DNA of 64,000 nucleotides, from the NCBI GenBank assembly GCA_009773475.1, contig WSXV01000003.1, forward strand, positions 1 to 64,000. Direction: 5' to 3'. This document shows, in pieces, positions 40,991-48,333 of the stretch. The DNA comes from Desulfobulbaceae bacterium. Lineage in GTDB: Bacteria > Desulfobacterota > Desulfobulbia > Desulfobulbales > Desulfocapsaceae. Numbering within the stretch: position 1 is the first letter of the stretch; each line of letters starts with the position of its first letter. The notes under the pieces were generated by a model. The model ran no database searches and was not told where the DNA came from. It saw nothing but the letters and a program-made list of their open reading frames with translations. A program made the translations under genes and the position numbers.

Positions 40991-41869
40991 ATGCGTTGTG
41001 CTAAATGCGGATATATCTCGTTTGATCACCTCGATAGTTGTCCGAAGTGTCATAAGACAATGGATCACGGCCAGTTCAAAGGGACGACTTATCCCGTCGC
41101 CCCTCCGCTTTTTTTTCAACCTGCGCAAAAAGATGAGGTGGGCGTTGTTGAAGATGAGATCGTGGATATTCTAGATCCTGATCTTGATCTATTTGCCGAC
41201 GATGGCAGCGAAGTGTTTGATTTTGAAGATAATCCGGCAGAAGAGCAGGGTGCGATGAAGGCTGATATGCAGGCAGCCGGCGATGAGATATCTCCCGGGC
41301 TTGATTTTGAAAAAGCCTTTGCTGCTGAAACCTACAAAGCTGATTTAGAGCCGGATGAAAAAGAGCTTACGATAGATACCAGTGGTTTTGAGGAAGAGCC
41401 GCTCTCTGTTCCACCGGCACAGGGGCTTCGCGAGGGGTCTCTTGAAATCCCGGAAGAACTGGCTGATATCTCTGACCTCGCCCCACCGGCGGCCGCTGTT
41501 GTGAACCTGGATTTTGGGGCAGCGACCACGGATGGTGTTGATGGTTCCATTGACGATGCACTGAATCTGGATGATCTGAACCTTGACGATCTGGAGTTAG
41601 ATGAGTTGAAGCTGTCTTTTGAGGACAAAAAGGATGAGCCTTTCTCCTCTCCTGGAAAACCGGAAGAGAAAGATATCCTCTCCCTCGACGACATAGATCT
41701 TTCTGGTATTCTTGAGGCGGCTTCGCCGCAAAAGCAAGATCGCTCCAGGCAGAACGATGATTTGGAGTTCGATTTTGATCTGGGCGGGATAGGGGAGACA
41801 AAAGGAAAAGGTGAAGAGCGGAAAAAGGCATCGGACGACTTTCCGGATTTCAACCTTTCGCTCGATTAG
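40991..41869 (+). CDS. Zinc-ribbon, acidic low-complexity protein, unknown function
   Basis: This 292-aa protein opens with a short zinc ribbon (MRCAKCGYISFDHLDSCPKC, two CxxC pairs). The rest is a strongly acidic, Leu/Asp-rich, probably disordered tail with near-repeats such as NLDDLNLDDLELDEL (about 195-210) and a basic C-terminus before FPDFNLSLD. AAGG lies about 10 nt before the ATG at 40991. I recognise no enzyme domain. The ribbon plus short acidic/hydrophobic motifs suggests a scaffold or protein-binding role, which is inference only. It sits between nadC and tRNA-Phe. Confidence 0.7.
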   Translation: MRCAKCGYISFDHLDSCPKCHKTMDHGQFKGTTYPVAPPLFFQPAQKDEVGVVEDEIVDILDPDLDLFADDGSEVFDFEDNPAEEQGAMKADMQAAGDEISPGLDFEKAFAAETYKADLEPDEKELTIDTSGFEEEPLSVPPAQGLREGSLEIPEELADISDLAPPAAAVVNLDFGAATTDGVDGSIDDALNLDDLNLDDLELDELKLSFEDKKDEPFSSPGKPEEKDILSLDDIDLSGILEAASPQKQDRSRQNDDLEFDFDLGGIGETKGKGEERKKASDDFPDFNLSLD

Positions 41870-41947
41870 GGGCTTTTCAGAAGACAATGGCGCTGTTCAT
41901 CGGGAGAGCGTTGGCAGGCCTGAAAAAAATATAACATGAAAAAGTAA

Positions 41948-41976
41948 TTGACAAAAAAAATGATGTTGTGTATTTA
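41948..41976 (+). promoter_or_regulatory. Candidate promoter of tRNA-Phe
   Basis: TTGACA (41948-41953), 17 nt, then TATTTA (41971-41976), 20 nt upstream of the tRNA. Confidence 0.5.
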
Positions 41977-41995
41977 GACTTTCTTTCAATGATGT

Positions 41996-42071
<76 letters not shown>

Positions 42072-42080
42072 GTAAATTTA

Positions 42081-42115
42081 AGGGGTTAAGCAAGTAATTG
42101 CTTAACCCCTTTTTT
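42081..42115 (+). terminator. Terminator after tRNA-Phe
   Basis: A 13-bp perfect stem (AGGGGTTAAGCAA at 42081-42093, complement at 42098-42110) with a 4-nt loop is followed by a T-run. The remaining 42116-42362 shows no gene. Confidence 0.95.
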
Positions 42116-42362
42116 GTTTTCTGCCTCTTATCAGGCGTTTGGCCAAGAGGTCAAACTTCCTGGAGTGTCTATTGAAGCAAGGTTGTCGGGTGGAGATTAC
42201 TGTTCATATCCGAAAATAAATATGGTATGCATTTTAATGGGTGTTGTATGCTGCCCATGGGCTCAGTATCGTTGATATTGCAGGGATAATACGCGAAACA
42301 AGAGATTGTTTCCGGTGCCGCTTGAGAAGACAATCTGAAGGTGCAATGGAATATAGTATTTT

Positions 42363-43049
42363 ATGATAAAGCGTTTGTGTCTTGTGATTGTCTCTTGTGC
42401 CGTCTTTTTTTCTTTTTCATGGTCACCTGCCCATGCCACTGGAGGAGATGCCTTTACCAGCCTGTTTGGGTATCAGGCTATGGAGCAAAACGGGTTGACC
42501 CATCTGCCCCAGTGGTTAAGTGTCCTTGAGCGGCATGTCCTTGAGGATCTGCCGGAGGGGGACTGCTCCGAGGGATTTCTGACAAAGTGCCATCTGCAAA
42601 AATGGTTTGCGTTTCTTGAGTCCATCCGGGGGCTGCCGCGTGAGGAGCAGATCTTTCAGGTAAATCGCTACGTCAACAAAAAAGAATATGTCATAGACCT
42701 AAATAATTACGGAAAAGAGGATTATTGGGCCATTGCCAAAGAGTTCCTCTATAATGGAGGAGATTGCGAGGATTACGCCATCACCAAGTTCTTTTCCCTG
42801 AAATGGCTGGGCTATCCACCGGAAGAACTCCGGATCGTGATCCTGCAGGACACCAATCTGCGCACTCCCCATGCCGTGCTTGCGGTTGCCACCAGCCGCG
42901 ATACCCTTATCCTTGACAATCAGAGCGGGGAGACCCTTCCTCACAGGAGGATCGTCCATTATATTCCTCTTTTTTCCCTCAATGAAACGGCTTGGTGGCT
43001 GCATCTTCCACCGGGAATGTCGTTGCGTAACGGAGGTAAAACCTTATGA
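42363..43049 (+). CDS. lapG: LapG-like periplasmic transglutaminase-fold cysteine protease
   Basis: This 228-aa protein has an N-terminal signal peptide (MIKRLCLVIVSC..., cleavage near AHATGG) and the bacterial transglutaminase-like cysteine protease (DUF920/BTLCP) domain. The triad is C135 in GGDCEDYA, H170 in TPHAVLAV and D185 in LILDNQ; the Asp/Glu flanking C135 match the calcium site of known LapG proteins. LapG cleaves the N-terminus of large surface adhesins such as LapA unless held by the c-di-GMP receptor LapD. The gene overlaps the next by 4 nt (ATGA), and that gene encodes a periplasm-facing sensor with a degenerate HD-GYP domain. No giant adhesin is in this window. Confidence 0.87.
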   Translation: MIKRLCLVIVSCAVFFSFSWSPAHATGGDAFTSLFGYQAMEQNGLTHLPQWLSVLERHVLEDLPEGDCSEGFLTKCHLQKWFAFLESIRGLPREEQIFQVNRYVNKKEYVIDLNNYGKEDYWAIAKEFLYNGGDCEDYAITKFFSLKWLGYPPEELRIVILQDTNLRTPHAVLAVATSRDTLILDNQSGETLPHRRIVHYIPLFSLNETAWWLHLPPGMSLRNGGKTL

Positions 43050-45151
43050 AAAGTTCCCTTGAGCCAAAGCGTCTCTCCGGCGTTGTTTTTGTCGGCGTTT
43101 TCTTATTCCTGCTGGTTGCTGCCATTTTTGGAACGCAACGATTCCTAGACTACGAGGAGCGACGCGATCTTATGAATTGGCAGATAACCCTCGGAGTCAT
43201 GGCGGATCAGGCTTCGAACAGGGTGGATTCATGGATTCGCGAACAATTCTCTTCCCTTGGGGATCTGGCGGAAAACGGGTCGCTGCAGCTCTATACCGCG
43301 AACGTTCAGCAGCGCGAACACCCTGCTGACGCCTCGGTCGAGCCTGCGGAATTGTCGTATCTGAGAAATCTTCTCCGGGTTTCGGCTGACCGCTCTGGAT
43401 TTGTGGGCCGCGAGGGCGCCGGGTCCCAAATCCCTGCCAATGTTGCCTTTGTCGCCGAAAATTCCCTAGCCGTGCTCGGGGTAAAGCGTGAAATCATCAC
43501 TGGAACTCCAGGGATCTCAGTGCCTGACGAAGAGATGCGGTCCGTCATGGCCCAGGTTCTTGAAAACGGGAGCGCGGCCCTGGTTGATATTCGTCTTAAT
43601 CAGAACAGAAAGCCGGTGATCGGGTTTGTGGTTCCTGTTTCTTCCTTGCAGTTGGGGGGCGATACCGCTAAACCTGTGGGACTTCTCCTTGGCATAAAGG
43701 ATGCGGCCACCCATCTCTACCCGCTGATTGCTCCCTCCCCTGGTGCGCTGAAGACGGCAAAGGCCTTTCTTGTGCGGCGCGAGGGGGGGTATGTTGTGAA
43801 TCTCTCGCCATTGCCGGACGGCACCTTGCCGTTTGATCGGAGGATGGGCCTAGACACCCACGGAACGGCTGCGGTGGCGGCTGCAAAGGCGCCGGGTACC
43901 TTTGGCAAGGCCCATGACGAGACCGGGCAAGAGTGTCTTTTTACGAGCCGGGAGATCGCCGGGACCTCGTGGATTCTGGTTCAGACGGTGCTGGTCGATG
44001 AGGCTCTCTCCGAATCCCGGCTTCATAAGCGGAGTCTTCAGACGGGGCTGACCCTGCTTTGTCTGCTTGGCCTGGTGGTTCTCGCGGCCTCCTGGTTTTA
44101 TGGGAGTTCGCTCAGGGCCCGGGCGCTTTCCCGGGAGCTTCTGGTTAAAAACCGCGAGATCGGTACCCAGGCTGAACTTCTTGGTGCCATTACCGGCCAT
44201 GTGACGGATCTTCTTCTTTTGCTTGACTCCGATTTTCGCTGCGTCCTTGCCAATCACTCAGCAGGGCAGCTCCTTGGCCTTCCGCCCGAGGATATGGAGG
44301 GCAAGGGGTTACCGGGGCTCTTTGGTCCGGCGAATGCGAAATCACTCCTCGATCTCAGTCGGGAGGGGCTGACAAGCGGTGTTTCCCTTGAGCGGGAGCT
44401 CTTGTTGACCTTCGAAGAACGGGAAAGAAGATTCCATGCCACTATCGTTCCCTTTGCCTTCGGTGACTCTGGTCGTGGAAGTGTGCTTTTGGGGCTTCAT
44501 GATCTCACTGAACTTATTGATGCGCATCTCGCCCGGGAGCGGCTCCGGCGGCAGATTGTCACCGCCCTTATGCGGGCCATCGATCTGCATGATCCCCATT
44601 CGGCCAATCACTCCGCTAATACCGCAGTCATTGCCATGGCCGTGGGCAGGGCCATGGGGCTTGACGACAAGACCCTTGCCACCATTGAGACCGCATCCAA
44701 TCTCTGCAATCTTGGAAAGCTGTCCATCCCCCGTGAGATCCTGATGAAGACTGAGCTGCTTTCCGAAGCGGAAAGGGAGATTATCCACCAGGAAGTTCGC
44801 TATGCCGAAGAGATTCTTGCGGGGATTGAGTTTGACGGGCCGGTGATTGAAACCATCCTCGGTAAGTATGAGGCCTTGGATGAAAGCGGCCCGCGCGGTC
44901 TCAAGGCCGATGCCATTATTCTCACCGCCAGGGTTCTTGCGGCTGCCAATGCCTTCGTGGCTATGGTGAGTCCTCGGGCCTATCGGAACAGCCTTGACCC
45001 CGAGACGGCGGCCCGTGAGCTGGTGAACCGGGCTGACGTGGTGTATGACCGCCATGTCGTGGCCGCGCTCTTTCATGTGGTGGAAAATGATATCGAATGG
45101 GAGGCCTGGCGCACAGGCGGGAAGCTTGTTTCCAGAACAGGCCGGGCCTAG
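43046..45151 (+). CDS. Membrane sensor: Cache-like / PAS / degenerate HD-GYP
   Basis: This 701-aa protein has a membrane helix at about 14-32, a large periplasmic double-Cache-like domain (about 35-330), a second helix (about 335-355), a cytoplasmic PAS domain (about 375-490), and a C-terminal HD-GYP-related domain (about 500-680). The HD-GYP catalytic residues are altered. The first motif keeps LHDPHSANH (H515-D516), but the canonical HDIGK reads CNLGK (C554-N555), HHE reads KYE (607-609), and the GYP segment reads GPRGL. It therefore probably binds, or has lost, cyclic-di-GMP rather than hydrolysing it. The overlap with the LapG-like gene suggests an analogue of LapD that controls the protease. 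This is inference; no GGDEF or EAL domain is present. Confidence 0.8.
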   Translation: MKSSLEPKRLSGVVFVGVFLFLLVAAIFGTQRFLDYEERRDLMNWQITLGVMADQASNRVDSWIREQFSSLGDLAENGSLQLYTANVQQREHPADASVEPAELSYLRNLLRVSADRSGFVGREGAGSQIPANVAFVAENSLAVLGVKREIITGTPGISVPDEEMRSVMAQVLENGSAALVDIRLNQNRKPVIGFVVPVSSLQLGGDTAKPVGLLLGIKDAATHLYPLIAPSPGALKTAKAFLVRREGGYVVNLSPLPDGTLPFDRRMGLDTHGTAAVAAAKAPGTFGKAHDETGQECLFTSREIAGTSWILVQTVLVDEALSESRLHKRSLQTGLTLLCLLGLVVLAASWFYGSSLRARALSRELLVKNREIGTQAELLGAITGHVTDLLLLLDSDFRCVLANHSAGQLLGLPPEDMEGKGLPGLFGPANAKSLLDLSREGLTSGVSLERELLLTFEERERRFHATIVPFAFGDSGRGSVLLGLHDLTELIDAHLARERLRRQIVTALMRAIDLHDPHSANHSANTAVIAMAVGRAMGLDDKTLATIETASNLCNLGKLSIPREILMKTELLSEAEREIIHQEVRYAEEILAGIEFDGPVIETILGKYEALDESGPRGLKADAIILTARVLAAANAFVAMVSPRAYRNSLDPETAARELVNRADVVYDRHVVAALFHVVENDIEWEAWRTGGKLVSRTGRA

Positions 45152-45324
45152 CTCTGCTGTGTTGTCGGCCAACGGGTATGGGGTGACTCATACTTTAGGA
45201 TGACTGAAAGGATGAATAGCTCCACGAAAAATCATCCTTTTGCTGTATTGTTTGGAAGGCTAAGGTGTTGTACTTTGCTCATTAATCGATGACTTTTTTT
45301 GTAGCATTACTTGCGAAGGAAGTC

Positions 45325-45394
45325 ATTATGTGAGATCATTCTCTATAAGGAATGGCAAAGTTTGCTACTGAGCTTAAAAATTTACTCACATAAT
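45325..45394. repeat. 10-bp inverted repeat in the leader of the outer-membrane gene
   Basis: ATTATGTGAG (45325-45334) has a perfect complement CTCACATAAT (45385-45394), 50 nt apart, ending 11 nt before the ATG at 45406. It could fold in the mRNA leader near the ribosome-binding site or be a pair of protein half-sites. Confidence 0.5.
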
Positions 45395-45405
45395 CGAGAG
45401 AGGAA

Positions 45406-46731
45406 ATGAAGATGATGATAAAAAAGACCCTGAAATTAGCAATGATTGCATCCGCCATGGGATGCCTTTTTGGTCCCGGAATCCCCGGAGCTATGGGTGA
45501 GGCCTGGGGAGAGGCAATCTACAAGGGCGTGGCCTTTGATCCGGCCATTGAGGAGAAGTTCCTGGAAGCCATGAAGTACCGGGAGTCAGGGGATATGGCC
45601 GCTTCCATTGAGATCCTGCAGACGGTTCTTGCCAACCAGCCCATGATCCATCGGGCCCGACTTGAGCTGGCGGTGGCCTATTACCAGTCCATGCAGTATG
45701 AGCAGGCCGTTGCCAATGCCGAGAAGGTGCTTGAAGATCCTGAGACGCCCCCGAATGTCCGGGCCACCATCCTTGCCTTTCTGGCCCAGGTGAAACAGGA
45801 ACAGGCCACACCCGTTTCCCGTCATCATTGGAAATTCCCGGTGGAAGTCGGCTATGTTTATGATACCAATGTGAATGTGGGCCCTAACAGCTCCATTATT
45901 GATGGTTTTATCTTTAACCCCAACGACGTGGCCCAGTCCGACTCAGGTATTGTGCTGCAGGCTGGAGTGGAGCATACCTATCAGACCACCAAGCAGTACC
46001 AGATTGGCAAGACGCCGGCCCAACTCCTCTGGCAGAGTGGTTTTAACGCCTATCGCCGGTCCTATTTCAGTGAGACCGACAGCACCTTTGATGTGCTGAC
46101 GGTCCGCACCGGCCCCACCTTGGTAGCCCAGGGAAAATGGAGTGCGAATCTGTCCCTGCAGGATGATTATATTCGTTACGGAGATGAGGAGTTGGCGAAT
46201 TATCTCTATCTGCTGCCCACCTTCACCTATCATGTCACCGACTCCCTGGAGGTGACCACCGATGCGATTGTGTGCAACCGGGACTTCACCAATTCGCTCT
46301 ATGATGGTCGGGACAGCATCTATCTTATGGGGCGAGTGGCAGTCGGGTACACCATGCTTGAAGGGGCGGTCAGTGTTCAGGGTGGGGTTGATATTTTTGA
46401 TGAGAATGCCGACGAGAATCAGTGGAGTAATACCGGTACCGACCTTTTCCTGGGCGGGATCTGGAAAGTGCTTGAAAATGACCACGTTTTTGCTCAGATC
46501 AACTGGATGAATGCCGACTATGATGAGCCTCCCACCGGTTTTACCAGCAGTCGTGATGAGGATCAATGGCGCTATACCATCGGCGTCAACCATAAGTTTG
46601 AAGGCGGTCCGGAATGGATCAAGGACTGGAAGGCAGAGCTCAAGTTTGTCTATACCGAAAGCGATGCCAATCTTGACCCCTTTGATTATGACCGCGCCGA
46701 GACCTATATGACCATGTCCAAGACCTTTTAA
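45406..46731 (+). CDS. TPR plus outer-membrane beta-barrel protein (Slam/DUF560-like architecture)
   Basis: This 441-aa protein has a signal peptide (about 1-32, ending GAMGEA), a TPR-like helical region (about 45-135: EKFLEAMKYRESGDMAASIEI and RARLELAVAYYQSMQYEQAV), then alternating aromatic beta strands to a terminal Phe (TMSKTF), the classic outer-membrane barrel ending. The TPR-plus-barrel layout resembles surface-lipoprotein-assembly-modifier (Slam, DUF560) translocators, but identity is not established. Near the start are several ATGs (45406, 45412, 45415), and GAGAGGA fits the later ones better. It opens a cluster with a Pro-rich exported polypeptide and a PEP-CTERM-like protein, which could be its clients. 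Confidence 0.75.
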   Translation: MKMMIKKTLKLAMIASAMGCLFGPGIPGAMGEAWGEAIYKGVAFDPAIEEKFLEAMKYRESGDMAASIEILQTVLANQPMIHRARLELAVAYYQSMQYEQAVANAEKVLEDPETPPNVRATILAFLAQVKQEQATPVSRHHWKFPVEVGYVYDTNVNVGPNSSIIDGFIFNPNDVAQSDSGIVLQAGVEHTYQTTKQYQIGKTPAQLLWQSGFNAYRRSYFSETDSTFDVLTVRTGPTLVAQGKWSANLSLQDDYIRYGDEELANYLYLLPTFTYHVTDSLEVTTDAIVCNRDFTNSLYDGRDSIYLMGRVAVGYTMLEGAVSVQGGVDIFDENADENQWSNTGTDLFLGGIWKVLENDHVFAQINWMNADYDEPPTGFTSSRDEDQWRYTIGVNHKFEGGPEWIKDWKAELKFVYTESDANLDPFDYDRAETYMTMSKTF

Positions 46732-46786
46732 ATGAAAGAACGGAACACCGTAATAAAAGTATTCACTTATATAAACAGGAGGGAAA

Positions 46787-47152
46787 ATGATGAAAATGAA
46801 ATGGATTCTACGCAGTACCCTGGCAGGACTCATGCTGATGACGGCGGGATCTTTGGCTTTAGCAGAGGAGAAGGATGAGAAGGATCTTTCTGCGTATCAG
46901 TGGGGATACTGGGATAAGATGGTATCGCCCGCCGCCGGCCCGGTAGCACCGGCGGGGGTAACGGTTTCCACACCGCCGGTGTCGCCGCCACAGCCGACAC
47001 CGACTCCTCCGGAGCCAGTGCCTCCGCCAGCAGTGACGCCACTGCCGCCAATCCCGGCAATGCCCGGTATGCCGGTCATGCCTGGGCCTGCCATGCCTGG
47101 GCCTGCCATGCCTAGCATGCCCGCGCCCGCAATGCCTGTGCCTTCTGTCTAG
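46787..47152 (+). CDS. Secreted Pro/Met-rich low-complexity protein
   Basis: This 121-aa protein has a signal peptide (about 1-26, cleavage near ALAEEK), a short charged stretch, then a long Pro-rich tail from about residue 45 to the end, built of PxP, MPG and MPGPA units. AGGAGGG precedes a triple-ATG start. It sits between the TPR-barrel gene (55 nt upstream) and the PEP-CTERM-like gene (37 nt downstream). No enzyme domain is visible. A wall-spanning, surface or metal-binding (Met-rich) role is possible but unproven. Confidence 0.7.
   Translation: MMKMKWILRSTLAGLMLMTAGSLALAEEKDEKDLSAYQWGYWDKMVSPAAGPVAPAGVTVSTPPVSPPQPTPTPPEPVPPPAVTPLPPIPAMPGMPVMPGPAMPGPAMPSMPAPAMPVPSV
47081..47110 (+). repeat. 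Perfect 15-bp tandem duplication in the Pro-rich gene
   Basis: CCTGGGCCTGCCATG occurs twice in tandem (47081-47095 and 47096-47110), coding the PGPAM unit. It is a likely site of repeat-number variation. Confidence 0.85.
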
Positions 47153-47188
47153 GATGCCCCTAGAACTTTTTTTCTGGAGAATTATATT

Positions 47189-47956
47189 ATGAAAAACAAA
47201 ATATTAGCACTTTCTTTCTCTCTTCTGGCATTTTCTTCATCGGAAGCCCTGGCTGTTGAGTATGCTCAAGATGGTCTTGTTGATGCCTATGCAGATCTTG
47301 CCTGGGACGAGTTGGCTGTGACCGGGGTTTCTGCATATACCTGGTCTCATAGTCAGTCCATGGCAAGGACAGCCGATTATTGGGATATCACTACGCAGAC
47401 AACCTGGGTGCAGCAAACTATATTCAATGCTGCCGTGTCTATAGCGGAAAGTAGTGTCTCTGTTGGCGACTATGACGCGGCAAAAGCTACTGGAGAGACT
47501 CAGGCAGCATTCATCTCTTCCCAGAGCACAGCCCAGCTCCTGTCCGGTTCCTATGGGGCATATTCTGCAGAGGCCCGAGCCATGCATGGACAGACCTATT
47601 CCGTGGCTTCAGCAGGAACGGTTACCTTTAGTATTCCTTATTTTCTTGACGTGGATGTTGAAGATAGCAATGGGGATAACGCTGAATACGCTTATACTCG
47701 GGCCTGGAGCTGGCTCAGGTTGTATAACTCGACGACGACCCAATGGGATCAGGTTGCCGGCACTTATACTGAAGTAACATCAGGTAGCGGGTCTTTGAAT
47801 ATCAGCTACACTGCTGCAGCTGGTTCGTATCTTCTGTTTGAGGCAGGCGCTGATACGCGTGCAGCGATCTTAAACCCCGTCCCCGTTCCGCCTTCCGTCC
47901 TTATGCTGCTCACCGGCTGCACCAGTCTCTTCTTCTTAAAGCGCCGCAAGAGCTAA
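47189..47956 (+). CDS. Secreted protein with PEP-CTERM-like sorting tail
   Basis: This 255-aa protein has a signal peptide (about 1-23, ending EALAVEY), a Ser/Thr/Ala-rich beta-type body, and a tail NPVPVPPSVLMLLTGC followed by TSLFFLKRRKS. A Pro-rich motif, a hydrophobic helix and a basic end are the layout of PEP-CTERM/exosortase substrates; the VPxPPS variant is common in deltaproteobacteria. Such proteins go to the surface or biofilm matrix after exosortase processing. No exosortase is in this window. GGAGA lies before the ATG. A strong terminator follows. Confidence 0.8.
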   Translation: MKNKILALSFSLLAFSSSEALAVEYAQDGLVDAYADLAWDELAVTGVSAYTWSHSQSMARTADYWDITTQTTWVQQTIFNAAVSIAESSVSVGDYDAAKATGETQAAFISSQSTAQLLSGSYGAYSAEARAMHGQTYSVASAGTVTFSIPYFLDVDVEDSNGDNAEYAYTRAWSWLRLYNSTTTQWDQVAGTYTEVTSGSGSLNISYTAAAGSYLLFEAGADTRAAILNPVPVPPSVLMLLTGCTSLFFLKRRKS

Positions 47957-47980
47957 AAACTGACCTGTTCCGGTTGTCCG

Positions 47981-48018
47981 CGGGCACCCCTTTTCTACGA
48001 AGGGGTGCCCGTTTTTTT
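47981..48018 (+). terminator. Terminator after the PEP-CTERM-like gene
   Basis: A 12-bp GC-rich stem (CGGGCACCCCTT at 47981-47992, complement at 48000-48011), a 7-nt loop and a run of about eight T. Confidence 0.96.
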
Positions 48019-48333
48019 TAGCATTGACTGATGCCGGGCAGGCAACAGGTGATATCTGCAAAAAATGCGGAAAAATACTGTACAAAGCAAGAGTTGTTGG
48101 GTAATATCTACTGTTTTCTTTTGGACGGGATTCTCTTTGAAGGGGAAGAATCTGAGAAAGATCCCCTGATACAGGGCTGTCATTCTCTTTGAGATTGGAA
48201 GTGTGTTGTTGTGGCAGTTTGTTGATGTAAGTTCATTGAATGAGGAGTCGCAAGGGTTTGCGGGGCCTTATTTTTATTTTATCTGAGGTTGGTTAAGGCC
48301 GCCGAAAAGATTCAGGTGTAGAGGAAAGCAACC
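48019..48333. other. Leader region of fusA without recognised content
   Basis: These 315 nt separate the terminator from the fusA start. No RNA gene, riboswitch or clear promoter was recognised; AGAGGAAAG sits before the ATG. Confidence 0.4.

Noticed and set aside
45943..46833. A 296-codon minus-strand frame opposite the TPR-barrel gene
   Set aside because: It runs antisense to a protein with a signal peptide, alternating beta strands and a terminal Phe, and has no features of its own.
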